A stretch of DNA of 64,000 nucleotides from contig CAVNZM010000011.1 of NCBI GenBank assembly GCA_963693365.1, positions 7,936,001 to 8,000,000 of the forward strand. Direction: 5' to 3'. This stretch comes from Amoebidium appalachense. Lineage: Eukaryota > Ichthyosporea. How positions within the stretch are numbered: position 1 is the first letter of the stretch; every line of letters begins with the position of its first letter. Positions 22,147 through 34,448 of this stretch are shown here, piece by piece. Made by a program: the position numbers and the translations under genes. The notes under the pieces are model-generated. The model did no database searches. It had not been told where the DNA came from and worked only from the letters and a program-made list of their open reading frames with translations.

Positions 22147-22549
22147 TGTTGGAATATTTCAGTGGGGCAGAGACAGCTGTTCCGATCCTGTCCTCTTTTG
22201 TGTGTGGAAGTGGTGTGACTAGCCTGCCAGACATATCGCCATAGTGTTGGCAGCTAGAGCGTTTGGTCGTCACTCAGTAATCTTGGTCATAGCGATGGTC
22301 TTTACTTGCAGCGAAGCGGGCGGCGGCGACAACGACAATCTGGACTGACACAGTCCAGAGATTATATACTACGATTGAATGCAAAGTCATCCCAACAGAG
22401 ATCCAATCACATACCAGTCGAGAATCTAAGCCCTATATGATTTGGAACCAATCATATCGCCTCTTATAAGCTACCATCATCCCATAGTCATCACGATCAC
22501 GATAGCGAGTGAGATGATGGGTTGACATATGCGATTGCATATTCTGACA
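22147..22549 (-). repeat. TRIM LTR, right copy
   Basis: 403-bp copy followed by TGATC. Confidence 0.88.
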
Positions 22550-22554
22550 TGATC

Positions 22555-23518
22555 CAAGGCATCGGCTCTTGTCCCATTGCTGGCGCCTGTAAAGACGATG
22601 TTGGCATAAGGAGCAATATTAGTGCTAACATTGTGGGGCCGGGAACCTTGCATATTTTGTGTCGACCGATATGATCTCACGCCTAGTAAAAAGCTCCTAG
22701 GCAGCATATTTTTCAATGAAATGGGCTCTAACTGAACACCTGTGAAGTGCGCCATCAGGGGCGGATAAAAAAAACCATGTGATGTTGCAGTCGGGCAAAC
22801 ATGAGGCTCATAAGCCGCTGATGGGCCCCAAATTTGGGGCTATGCCATGTTGGGGCTCTTTTGGTAATCACATTTCAAAGCCTTGGTTTCGGGTGGTGGG
22901 ACAATGATATTTTAAAATCCCTTTTGTTGTGTCATTGCATTCGGTATATCATCATGATGTGTCAACTTGATCTTTAAATTTTGTTGGGTGGTGGGATAGA
23001 CATCTTTCAAAATATTTGTGTTGGGTGCTGAGATAGACATTTCAAAAAATTTGTGGCACTGAGGTGGTGGGGTAACTAACTATGTGTAACCCGCCGTGAT
23101 GAGATAACTACATTGAAAGAACAGTGTAAGGTGGGCAGAGAAAAGGCAAGCCATGGTGGGACTCAGATGTGGCCTCACATTTGATAATTATTCTAAATGC
23201 AGATAGTGGAAGAGATGCAAAGGCGTGCATGGACAGTCTAAAGACATCCATGGTGTCATAACACAATACACTTTGCCAACTGCAGTCGGGTAGTGAGCCT
23301 CATGGTGAAAGGGATGGGAGATGGCGGTGGGTTGCCATGGGAGGTTCATACTCCATGATCTCTGTGGCTAGGACAGGGGGGCGGAGAGATGGCAGGCCAC
23401 AGTGCAGCACCATGTTCCATGCCAGCCGACCAGTCTGAAACACAACTCTCCCTTTAATTGATCTCTCCCTCCCTCCCTCCCTCCCTCCCTCTCCTCCCTC
23501 TCTCCCTCTCTCCCTCCC

Positions 23519-23573
<55 letters not shown>

Positions 23574-24221
23574 ACTCTCTCTCTAGAGTCTCTCCCCGGA
23601 CACTCTGGAGGCACAAAAGTTTTGTTTGGCCAGTCCTGCAAACATCATGTGTTTTGTTGACGGCATGTATGTATGTATGTCGACAATCTGCAAACCATAG
23701 GTGTACACTGTGTACCCACTGATGGCATATCCAATCAACTTGATGCTCCGGTTCTACACTACATGCAGGTATCATGGCACAGAGATAGTGAATACGTCCT
23801 ATTTCCTTTTTCTAGGCTGTAAATTGACAACTAACAAGTCATTCGATTGTAATCACTTTTTCTTGTTATAACTACAAGGCCACCTGCAATGTCTTAATTT
23901 TAAAACAGTCTATACTCCGCAGCCTAGCACCAAGCAAATCGGTTCATGACATATATGCACATGCAGCATTCAACTCAGACAAACGGTCAGATCAAAAAAC
24001 ATGAATGGTCGGGTCAAAAGAGAGTACTGAGCCTGGTGTGCATTATATTGGCATCATGGGCAGCCAGCCAGTGCTGTGTGCAGGCACATGGGGGCACTGG
24101 GATGTGATGAAGCTAACCCCCGGGCCAACTGCCATGCTGCACCACTAGTCTCTGGTTGCATCGGCATGATCCAGCTTGCATAACTGGCAGCCAATCACAC
24201 CTCTCAGCCAATCATCTTTCT
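22555..24221. other. intergenic, with TCCC/poly-C/CA tract at 23460-23575
   Basis: No gene seen. Loose repeats of GGTGGGATAGACAT type lie at 22890-23070. A pyrimidine tract of (CCCT)n, then about 35 C, then (AC)8 stands at 23460-23575. The stretch next to 24222 is the 3' flank of the sorting nexin gene. Confidence 0.5.
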
Positions 24222-26043
24222 TCATTGGTGCAGCAGCTGTGGCTCGCTGCCTGGGCGGTAGTTTGCCCTCTGCAGCAGGGTGCTGAGGGTGGTGCACACC
24301 TGCAGGTCAGGGAATAGCTGCACTAGCAGGCCCTGGGGAAGGATTGGTCAGGGCTGGTTGGCTGCACACCATATTAGGCCGCATACAGAGGGGAGGGTGC
24401 CTGCATGCAGCCACACATGGGCCTCCAAGCGCCGCCAACACGCACATGCCTCCCCGCGCAACCATACACCCAATGCACACCCACATCCATTCTCCACCCC
24501 TCCCTCCCCTCTCCCCCCCCACCACCACCCGCACCCAGCCACATGGCGCACCTCCAGCAGGACCAGTGCCAGGCGCCTATTGAGGGTGCGGTGCTGCAGC
24601 ATGTCAAAGCAACGCAGTAGGCCCTGCCGGCAGTTGTGCCCCCCCACATACTTCTTGGCTTGCTCTGCACCCCCACCTTCCATCAAACCCTGCCCAGACC
24701 CTCTCCCCCCCACACCCCCAGCCACGCACCTGGGATGCTGGCCACCAGGCGTGCCCGTGCCTCTCTGTATGATGTCTCCTTCTGCTTCTTGTCTCTTGGG
24801 GGGTAGGCCCCAGCAAGCACCCCATTGGGCCAGAAGCTCTCACGGAACCCACTGGGAGGGAGGGGAGTAGTTAAGCAAATGGTGAATCAGACACCAGCAC
24901 ACACATAAGGGGGTGCTAGGTGCCTGGTCATGCTCATGTGCCCTGCTATCCCTGTCTATCACATGCAGTTGGGATAGTGCTGCAAATGGTATATCCCACT
25001 CACTGCATACATTGTGCACTGGCACCCACACATCTGAGATAGTACTTGGACTGGATATGCCACACACCTGAGATAGCACTTAGGCTAGATATGCTATGCA
25101 CATGAGATAGTACACGGACTGGATACACCACACACCTGAGATAGTACACGGACTGGATACACCACACACCTGAGATAGTACATGGACTGGATACACCACA
25201 CGCCTGAGATAGTACATGGACTGGATACACCACCCACCTGAGATAGTACTGCAGCTGTGCCTCCCCCAGCAGCCAAGCCATCGTGCCGACTATCCGTGTG
25301 CTGATCAATGCACCCATGTAATTCTCCACAAGGAACCGCACCATCAGAAGGAACCTTGCACGCAGCCTGCAGCCACCATGAGTTAGGGCCCCAACCACCA
25401 ACACCCATAGAACATTACCCGCCACCCAATGCTAACACCTATAGACGCTTTACAATCGCCCACATAATCCTAACACCCCTCGTACCCCACTCCTGGTTGT
25501 GTGAACTACCTACACCAAAAGAGGGCCTCCCCCTCCCCAACCCTCACCGGAGGAGGGTATGTCACAACATCCCCCCCCCCCATCCCCCTATATGTGTAGT
25601 TGTAGCGCAAACCCCCCCCCCCCCCCCCTCCCCTCCTTACACACAATACCAACGAACACGCGGGTGCTAGATATCGTAACCCCCCTCCCCCCACACACAC
25701 CTCCCCTACGTGTTGGCGCATGCACCAATACCCGCCCCTCCCCTCCCCCCCCCCCCCCCCCCCCACACACACGTGTGTGGCAGCATGCAGCACCTACGCG
25801 TTGTTGTTGTGTGCGCTGAAGTCAAAGATCTCATCCACGGCAGCAAGCACTAGGCGGAAGGCAATGTTGCCCTCGTCCTCCCCGTCACCATCATCCCCTG
25901 GCCCAACAGTCAAAACAAGCACACCTACAACACAACACACGTATCACATACACATTCTGGCCACACACATGCACACACACGTCCCCCCCCCCCCCCCCCC
26001 AAACACACACAAACAGAACAGAGGAAACCTAGAAATAGTCACA

Positions 26044-26125
<82 letters not shown>

Positions 26126-26788
26126 GCACACACACACATACACGCACACACAAACACACCCCAGAGGTAAAAACTCTGGCTCCGGGGCTGTGTATCCTCT
26201 GTGCTGTTGAATCGCCGCAGAGAAAAGAAGCTGCGTAGGCCATCCATCTGTGTGGGGCCATGTGTCTGCATGTGTGCCCCCACCATCCTGCCTGCGTGCC
26301 CCCCCCACCATGCCCCACACTGTGCCTGTGTGTCCCTGTGCTTGTGTCTACCGCGGCAGTGTGCCTGTTCCTGTGTGCACTTGCGGCTTGGCTGCACGTG
26401 ACTGCGTGTGTGCTTTCGATTGCGTATGTCCTGACATGTGCCTTGGTGGTATGGGCCAGGGAGAAAAGTCCATGTGCTTATGAGGATGCGATACGAGTAT
26501 TGAGTGAGTGAGTGAGTGAGTGAGTGAGTGAGTGAGTGAATGAGTGAGTGAGTGAGTGAGTGAGTGAGTGAGTGAGTGAGTGAGTGAGTGAGTGAGTGAG
26601 TGAGTGAGCGAGCGAGCGAGCGAGCGAGCGAGCGAGCGAGCGAGCGAGCGAGCGAGCGAGAGTGAGTGAGTGAGTGAGTGAGTGAGTGAGTGAGTGAGTG
26701 AGTGAGTGAGTGAGTGAGTGAGTGAGTGAGTGAGTGAGTGAGTGAGTGAGTGAGTGAGTGAGTGAGTTGAGTGAGTGAGTGAGTGTGG

Positions 26789-26865
<77 letters not shown>

Positions 26866-29800
26866 TGTGTGCAGATACCCACCTTCCTGGCCACACTGCT
26901 GTACTCAGGCACATAGTCCCCCGGGGTTAGGAATGTAGCCAGGATGCGGTCCCAGGGTTCGTTCTTGGTCACATACTGCCGGGACAGCAGCTCCTAAGGT
27001 GGTGTGTGTCAGTGGCTGCTGGGCACTTACTCATGCAGTGAGCGTGGGTGGTGGAGGGAGGTTGGGGGCCGAGGGGGGGTGGCGGTTCATGGAGGGTGGG
27101 GGCAATACGGGTTGGGATTTAGGGGGACATGCACCTGCAGGTATGCGTTGAGGTCTCTGGCCCTCTCCTGCAGAAAGCGGGGATTGAGGTTGCCGAAGGT
27201 GCGCTTGGGCGGCAGGTCGGGCAGGGATAGACGCTCACTGCAGCGCTGTAGCTGGGGGGGGATGAAAGGGTTAGTGGGTGGGCGCTGCTGTTTGTTATGT
27301 GCATGGGTCGGGGGGAGGACCTTGCAAGTGCATGGTGCATGCAGGTGTAGGTGTGGCACGTGGTTGTGTGCATACTTTGTTTGGGAGTGTGTGCTGATGG
27401 TGTGTGTGTTTGGTGTGTGATATGCTGTGTGCTGTATGCTGTGTGCTGTATGCTGTGTGCTGTATGCTGTGTGATATGCTGTGTGCTGTATGCTGTGTGC
27501 TGTGTGCTGTGTGCTGTGTGCTGTATGCTGTGTGCTGTGTGCTGCGTGCTGTGTGATGTGTGCTGTGTGCTGTGTGCTGTATGCTGTGTGCTGTATGCTG
27601 TGTGCTGTATGCTGTGTGCTGTATGCTGTGTGCTGTATGCTGTATGCATGCCCCGTGGCTGCATGGACCCACCTGCATGTGCAGGTCATGGAAGTCGCTG
27701 TACCGCCTCACTATGGTCCACACAATGTCCCCGTACACGTCTGTCCTCACCACCTCCAACAGATACCCCACTAGCACATCCCCCCCCCTCCCCACCCCCC
27801 TCTCCACATCTTGCAGCCTCACCCTCCACAGCACCTCCCCACTCTTGTCCACCCCCACCCTGCTGGCCCGAGGGGGCGCTGGCTCACTGACTGGGGGGGC
27901 CTTGAGTTCAGGGGCAGGCAGGTGGGGGTGGTGGAAGGCAAGAAGGACCTGACGCTCACGCTGGAAGTCTGGGTCATCAAGACAGCTGGGGGGGGGGGGG
28001 GGGGGGGGATGGTGAAGGGGGTGGGGGGAGGGGGGGAAGACGGGGGGGGGGGGGGGGGGGGGGGAGAGGGACATAATGACGACGGGCCAAGAATGGGAAG
28101 GAGGGGGGGGGGGGGGGGGTGAGAACATGAAAAGGGGGACACAGTGCACAGGCACCAAAGGGGAAGCATGGGGCACCTTTCAAAGGTCGAGGACTGGCGG
28201 AAGAGCGGAAAGAAGTTGCGGTCCAAAAAGTCATACAGCTCCCTCTGCACACACAAACCAACCAATCAGAAACTCATACACCCACAAACCAACCAATCAG
28301 AAATCTATACACCCACCAACCAACCAATCAGAAACGCATACAGCTCCCTCTGCCACAAGCCAACCAATCAGATATGCATGAGTTCCTTATTGGTTGCTTG
28401 GTGGATGTGTACCCACTAACCCAGCAATAGAACCAACCAATCGCTAGCCCCCTCTTCAAACCAGCACACCAACCAACCAATCAGACATCACCTGCAGGGG
28501 CACAAATATGTCGCATGATGGCTGCTCACTGGCCTGTCTGCGTGCTGTCTCCACTGCCTCTCTGCTGAGCACGTGGGCCTCTAGGGGGTGGCTGCCCGAC
28601 AGATAGACGTCACAGATCTTGTGGCCCTCAGACCCAATGTCCTCTGCACTCAGCTGAAAATTGGGTCGGTGTAAATCGTGAGGCACAGAGAATGTGGGGG
28701 TGCACGTGCACATACCTGCACAGGCGCACACGCAGACAAGTGCACAGGCACACACGCAGACAGGTGCACAGGCACACACAGGCAGACATGCAGATAGGTG
28801 CACAGGCAGACATGCAGACAGGTGCACAGGCAGACATGCAGACAGGTGCACAGGCAGACATGCAGACAGGTGCACAGGCACACACGCAGACAGGTGCACA
28901 GGCACACACGCAGACAGGCGCACAGGCACACACGCAGACAGGTGCACAGGCACACACGCTGACAGGTGCACAGGCACAGAGGTCAAGCAAGGACACATGG
29001 CGCCTACCTGAGGGTTGTCTGCCTGCAGGGTTCGAAATGTCTCGAGCATCTGCCACATGAGCATTGCCTGTGTGGCCAGGCCATCCCCCTCTACCCAGTC
29101 CACCAGTGCAAAGTATGTGACGTCACACAGCAGTACCTCCAGCAGGGTCACCTCACTGGCACCCGGCCTCACCCCCTGAGTCCCCCCCTCCTCCCCCTCG
29201 TCCTCCCCGGTCTCCTCCCCCTCCCCCCCTCCCCCCTGCCCTCCTCCCCTGCCCCCTTCACCACCTCCTCCTCCGTATCCCCCACCAGTGATGCCTCCCA
29301 TCCCCCCTCCCCCACCGTGTTCTTGCTGTGTCTCTTCAGATATTGCATGCGCCGCTGCACCCACACCCGTCAGTTACCCCCCCCCCTTCCCCCCTCCCCC
29401 CCTTTCCCCCTGTCTACCCACCCTGCACTTTGCGTCTGCCTGTCTGAGCCTATTGAGCCTCTGTGTCAGCACGGTCAGGGACCTCTCTTTGCCCTCCTCT
29501 CTCCTTTCAGCCTGTCCCTCCCACAGCGGCACACCCAGTCCCCCCAGACCCATGCTAGACGCCGCACTCACGGGGGCCTCCACACTGGCACTGATTGGTT
29601 GGCTGCTGCCCTGCTGCAAACCCAGTCAGCCCATCAGAACAAACATAGAGCAATCTCGCAGCCGATCAGAACACCCAGCCAGTCAGCCAATCAGCACACC
29701 CAACTACAGCCAATCAACACACCCAATCACAGCCAACCAGCACACCCAATCACAGCCAATCAACACACCCAACTACAGCCAATCAACACACCCAATCACA

Positions 29801-30603
29801 GCCAACCAGCACACCCAATCACAGCCAATCAGCACACCCAACTACAGCCAATCAACACATTCAACTACAGCCAATCAACACACCCAATCACAGCCAACCA
29901 GCACACCCAACTACAGCCAATCAACACACCCAATCACAGCCAATCAAAACACCCAATCACAGCCAATCAACACACCCAATCACAGCCCACCAGCACACCC
30001 AATCACAGCCAACCAGCACACCCAAAGCCAGCCAATCAGGCGGCACCTACTGCTTGCTGGCTGGGCCTCCACCTGGTCCTCTCCAGGGTTGCAATTTCCT
30101 TTGCCAGCTGCTGCATGGCCTTGGCCACCTTGCTGCAGCCAAGAGAGGTGAGCACCTTACCATGAAACCCCCCCCCCCCCCCCCCCCCAAAACCCCCTCC
30201 TTCCCCCAATGACCCCTCCCCACCTGTGCATGAACCTGACATCTGCCATGTCTGTGCACGTGTCTATGGCCCGTAGAAACCGCGGAAACGACTGGATCTC
30301 TGGGTTGAGCTGCGGCAGGAGTGTCAGAAAGGTGTGCACCAACCAGCATGCAGCACCATGCCATATATGGTTATTGGGTATGCCCACCAACCAATCAGCG
30401 TGCACCATGCCATATATGGTTATTGGGTATGCCCACCAACCAACCAGCGTGCAGCATGCCATATATGGTTATTGGGTATGCCCACCAGCCACTCGAGGGT
30501 TGTGTTGATGAAGTCGGGGTCAGACAGCCGGTCAAGGGTGGGTTTGAGCACACTGAGTGCAAGGATCTCACGCAGCATGTAGCGCAGCGCAGTGTTCCTG
30601 TGT

Positions 30604-30661
<58 letters not shown>

Positions 30662-30686
30662 GCGCGCGCGCGCGCGCACGCGCGTG

Positions 30687-30719
<33 letters not shown>

Positions 30720-32787
30720 GCGTGTGTGCGCGTGTGCGCGTGTGTGCAGATGTGTGATTGTGGGAGCGCCGGCACGTGGTGGGTCTAGAGTGAATAAATA
30801 GAAGCACCCCGAGCATGGTGCATGCAAGTGCATAGGCCCGCCACATTCAGGCCACCGTGCATGACTGTGCCTGTGGCTGCAATACCCAGAGAACCCTTCT
30901 TTAACCCACAGGGGGTGGTAAGCAACGAAGACATAACAGCCAATCACATGAACCACTGCAGCATTGGCATGTCTGTCTGCAAGCAGTGGCCCAATATAGG
31001 CACAGGGCACTGGCAGGCACCATGGCTGCCTGAGAGGCACATGGTGACGTAGGACCACACAGCCACGTGTTTGCTCGCCGCACTGCTGCGGGTGCCTATT
31101 TGATAATGGTGCACGCACAGACACAGACTAAATGCAGCGTTAGCACTACCTGAGTGCGATTTTAGCCCTACCTGAATGCGGTGCTAGCACTACTAATGCG
31201 GTGTTAGCCCTACCAAAGCGGTTTTAGCCCTACCTGAATCGTTTTAGCCCTACCTGCATGGTTTTAGCCCTACCTGCATGGTTTTAGCCCTACCTGACTG
31301 GTTTTAGCCCTACCTGACTGGTTTTAGCCCTACCTGACTGGTTTTAGCCCTACCTGAATGCGGTGTTGGGCAACACGGCAAACAGCAGCAGCTCACTGAT
31401 GTGGCGCAGATGGTCGGCCTCTGCCTGGTGGCCATTGGGCCCACACAGGAACCGGTGGTGGCCCTCCAGGTGCAGGAAGTTGCTGACCTTATAGGATAGA
31501 ATGGGGGGGTGAGCGCACGGGTCTAGCTGCAGGGGGGATGTGCAGGATACATGGGTAGGCCACCCACATCGACATACAGAGCAACCCCCCAGGCAACCAC
31601 CCACACACATAAGTGCACCCCCCTCCCCCCCTTTCCTCCCCCCCCCCCTCCCCCTCCCCCCCCCCCCCCCCCCCCCCCACACAAACACACACACGCACAC
31701 ACGTCAGTAGCCTGCCTCCTCCCCTCCCTCTCCCCCCCCCCCTCTCCCCCCCCCCGGACCACTCATTTACACCCATGAGCCCCCCGCACCACCACCACCC
31801 ATAAACGTGCCCCCCCACCCACCCACATAAGTACCCCCCATTCACGCACACAAGTGCCCCCCATTCATGCACATAAGTGCCCCCCCTACCAGCTCACTAG
31901 CCATCAGCTCCTTCCTCTGCTGCTCCGTCAGTCCTTTGGCCTCTCGCACTGTCGTCCGGGCCCGACCAAACGCCTGCAAAGTGGTGATATGAGAGGGAGG
32001 AGGTGCCTCATTCAGAGGGGAATGGGGCCGATGATTGGCTGTGCTGGCACTTGTGAGGTGGGCTGGCCCAAGGGCACACCAGCAGTGGGGCTGTTGCTTC
32101 ACTCTCGTGTGGTCGTGTCTGCTCGTGCATGCATGTGTGTGCACACGAGTGCGCATGCACCTGTGCATTCAACATCCGTGCATGTGTGTGACCGTGCATG
32201 CCTATTTGTGTGCCTAAAACGTGAGTGCATTTGTGTGTGTTCCCACAATGTGTGCACATTTGTGTGTGTTCCCGTGCACTGGCATGTGCCTGTGTGTGTG
32301 CACGTGGGCCTGCACCCTACCTGCCTGTAGAAGCGCAGATGTGAGAGCAAGGCATCAGCCACAGGCCCAGTCAGCAGCACCCCCACGTCCAGCTGCCCCC
32401 CAGTCAGCACCCACCCACGTGCTGTGCCCCATCTAGCACCTTCCACCCACCTCCTTGCAGTATGCCGCCAGCTGCCGCATCAGCTGCTGCATCAACTCCT
32501 CGCTCTATGGCCCACAGTCAGCCACACACCACACACGCTGCAAAATATCCCCCCCCCCCCCCCTCCCCCCACCCCCAACCCACCTCACCCCTCTCCCCAA
32601 CCCTCCTCACCTCCCACCTTGCCCGCAACCACCACCACGAATTCTTTCTCGCTTTTTCTTTTTCTTTCTTTCTTTTTGGAGGGGGGAAAGGAGGGGGGAA
32701 GGGGGGGGGGTGGGGGGGGGGTGGGAGAGGGGGGTGGGGAGAGGGGGGGGGTTGGGGGGTTGGGGAGGAGGGGAGGGGAAGGGGGAA

Positions 32788-32882
<95 letters not shown>

Positions 32883-33556
32883 ATGTGCATGTGCATGTGT
32901 GTGTGTGTGTGTGCATGTGCATGTGTGTGTGTGTGTGTAGGCCCACCTGGACCATGAAGTGCTGGTCTGCACTGATGGGCTGGTACCATGCGCCCTGCAC
33001 GTAGTCTCGAAGGATCAGCCCAATAAGCTGCTGCAAAGGTCAGTAAGAACACCTCACACCCACACACCAACCCACACCACCCACACCCACACCCACACCT
33101 ACACACTATCCAAAACCCCACCTACACACACCACCGCAGCTTTTAGCTATACGGTCTCACTCAACCCACCCACCTTCAGGCAGGCACGTGTGCATGTTCC
33201 ACCCGCACATTCTCAGCCACTCCCCCCTTCCCTCCCCCTCCCTGATAACCAACCCTTGTCGTACAATGTGCGCACCCCAACACCCACAAAATCAAACCTT
33301 CTCATCCCCCCTTCCCCTTTCCCTCCCCCAAAGCCCTTTCACCTATATACCCTCCCACACACCCACACATTCACCATTAAGCCCAGCACTGATACTACCC
33401 CGGTGGCTACCACCCATTGACACACAAAGCAAAAACATTACTATTAATTGTCAGCTCCCCACACCATTGTGCCCTCAGGGCTCTGTAACCGTCAATCCCG
33501 TATTTACCCTCTCCATCCCTCCCTCCCTCCCCCCTCCCCCCTTCCCCCCCCCCACA

Positions 33557-33589
<33 letters not shown>

Positions 33590-33607
33590 TCCCCTCCCCG
33601 CTCTTTC

Positions 33608-33641
<34 letters not shown>

Positions 33642-33740
33642 TGCCCCCCAAAGACACCCACACACCCACAGGCACTAAAGCACATACCCCAACCCTCCAA
33701 GCCACAAATAGACCAAACCCTCCCCCCCCCCCAAATAATG

Positions 33741-33778
<38 letters not shown>

Positions 33779-34166
33779 TCCCTCCCTCTTTCCGTCCTAC
33801 CCCCCCCCCCCCCCCTCCCCCCTCCCCACCCAACCATCCACACCCCCAGCCCCCCACCCACCGCGTGCAGCTCATCATCGATGGGCTTTGACCCCGTTAT
33901 GCGCCTGTCCCTCCTCTCCCCCCCACTGCCACTGGGCCCAAACCCCAGGCCACACCTCAGCACCCTCTCACGCTCCCAGTGGCTGCCGGGCACAAACACC
34001 GATCGTAGGCCCCTGGGGGATGTGGGTGTAAGTGGTTGCTAGAAGGAGAGGTTGAGGGGGGTGCGAGGGGTGTGCAGTGGTGGAGGGGCAAGCAGATGTC
34101 AAGACTTACACTAGCAGACATGTGTGCAAGGGTGTGAAATGTAGATCTGTACGCGTGCACGTGTGC

Positions 34167-34215
<49 letters not shown>

Positions 34216-34254
34216 CGCGCGCGCGCGTGCGCGTGCGTGTTTGTGTGTGTGTGT

Positions 34255-34325
<71 letters not shown>

Positions 34326-34350
34326 GCTGTGTGTGTGTGTGTGTGTGTCT

Positions 34351-34388
<38 letters not shown>

Positions 34389-34395
34389 GTGTGCG

Positions 34396-34448
<53 letters not shown>

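Larger units (their letters stand above)
21187..22549 (-). mobile_element. TRIM-type miniature LTR element
   Basis: Two direct repeats of about 404 bp (21187-21590 and 22147-22549), starting TGTTGGAATATTTCAGTGGG and ending GACA, enclose 556 bp. The 5-bp TGATC is duplicated at 21182-21186 and 22550-22554. Read on the minus strand, the base after the upstream LTR begins TGGTAGCATGAGATC (22146 downward), whose first eight bases match the usual initiator-Met tRNA primer site, and GAAGAGGTG precedes the other LTR as a purine tract. No protein is encoded. Size and layout match terminal-repeat retrotransposons in miniature. Confidence 0.88.

Noticed and set aside
24307-24870. Proline- and arginine-rich plus-strand frames
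   Set aside because: They are shadows of the minus-strand Nexin_C exons at 24222-24851.
26348-26972. Long frames of Thr-His or Ser-Leu-Thr-His repeats
   Set aside because: They are translations of GAGT/GT microsatellites lying in a sorting-nexin intron; no start context, domain or conservation.
29650-30045. CRISPR-like periodic array
   Set aside because: Eukaryotic context, no unique spacers of constant length, and the whole unit repeats: a minisatellite in an intron.
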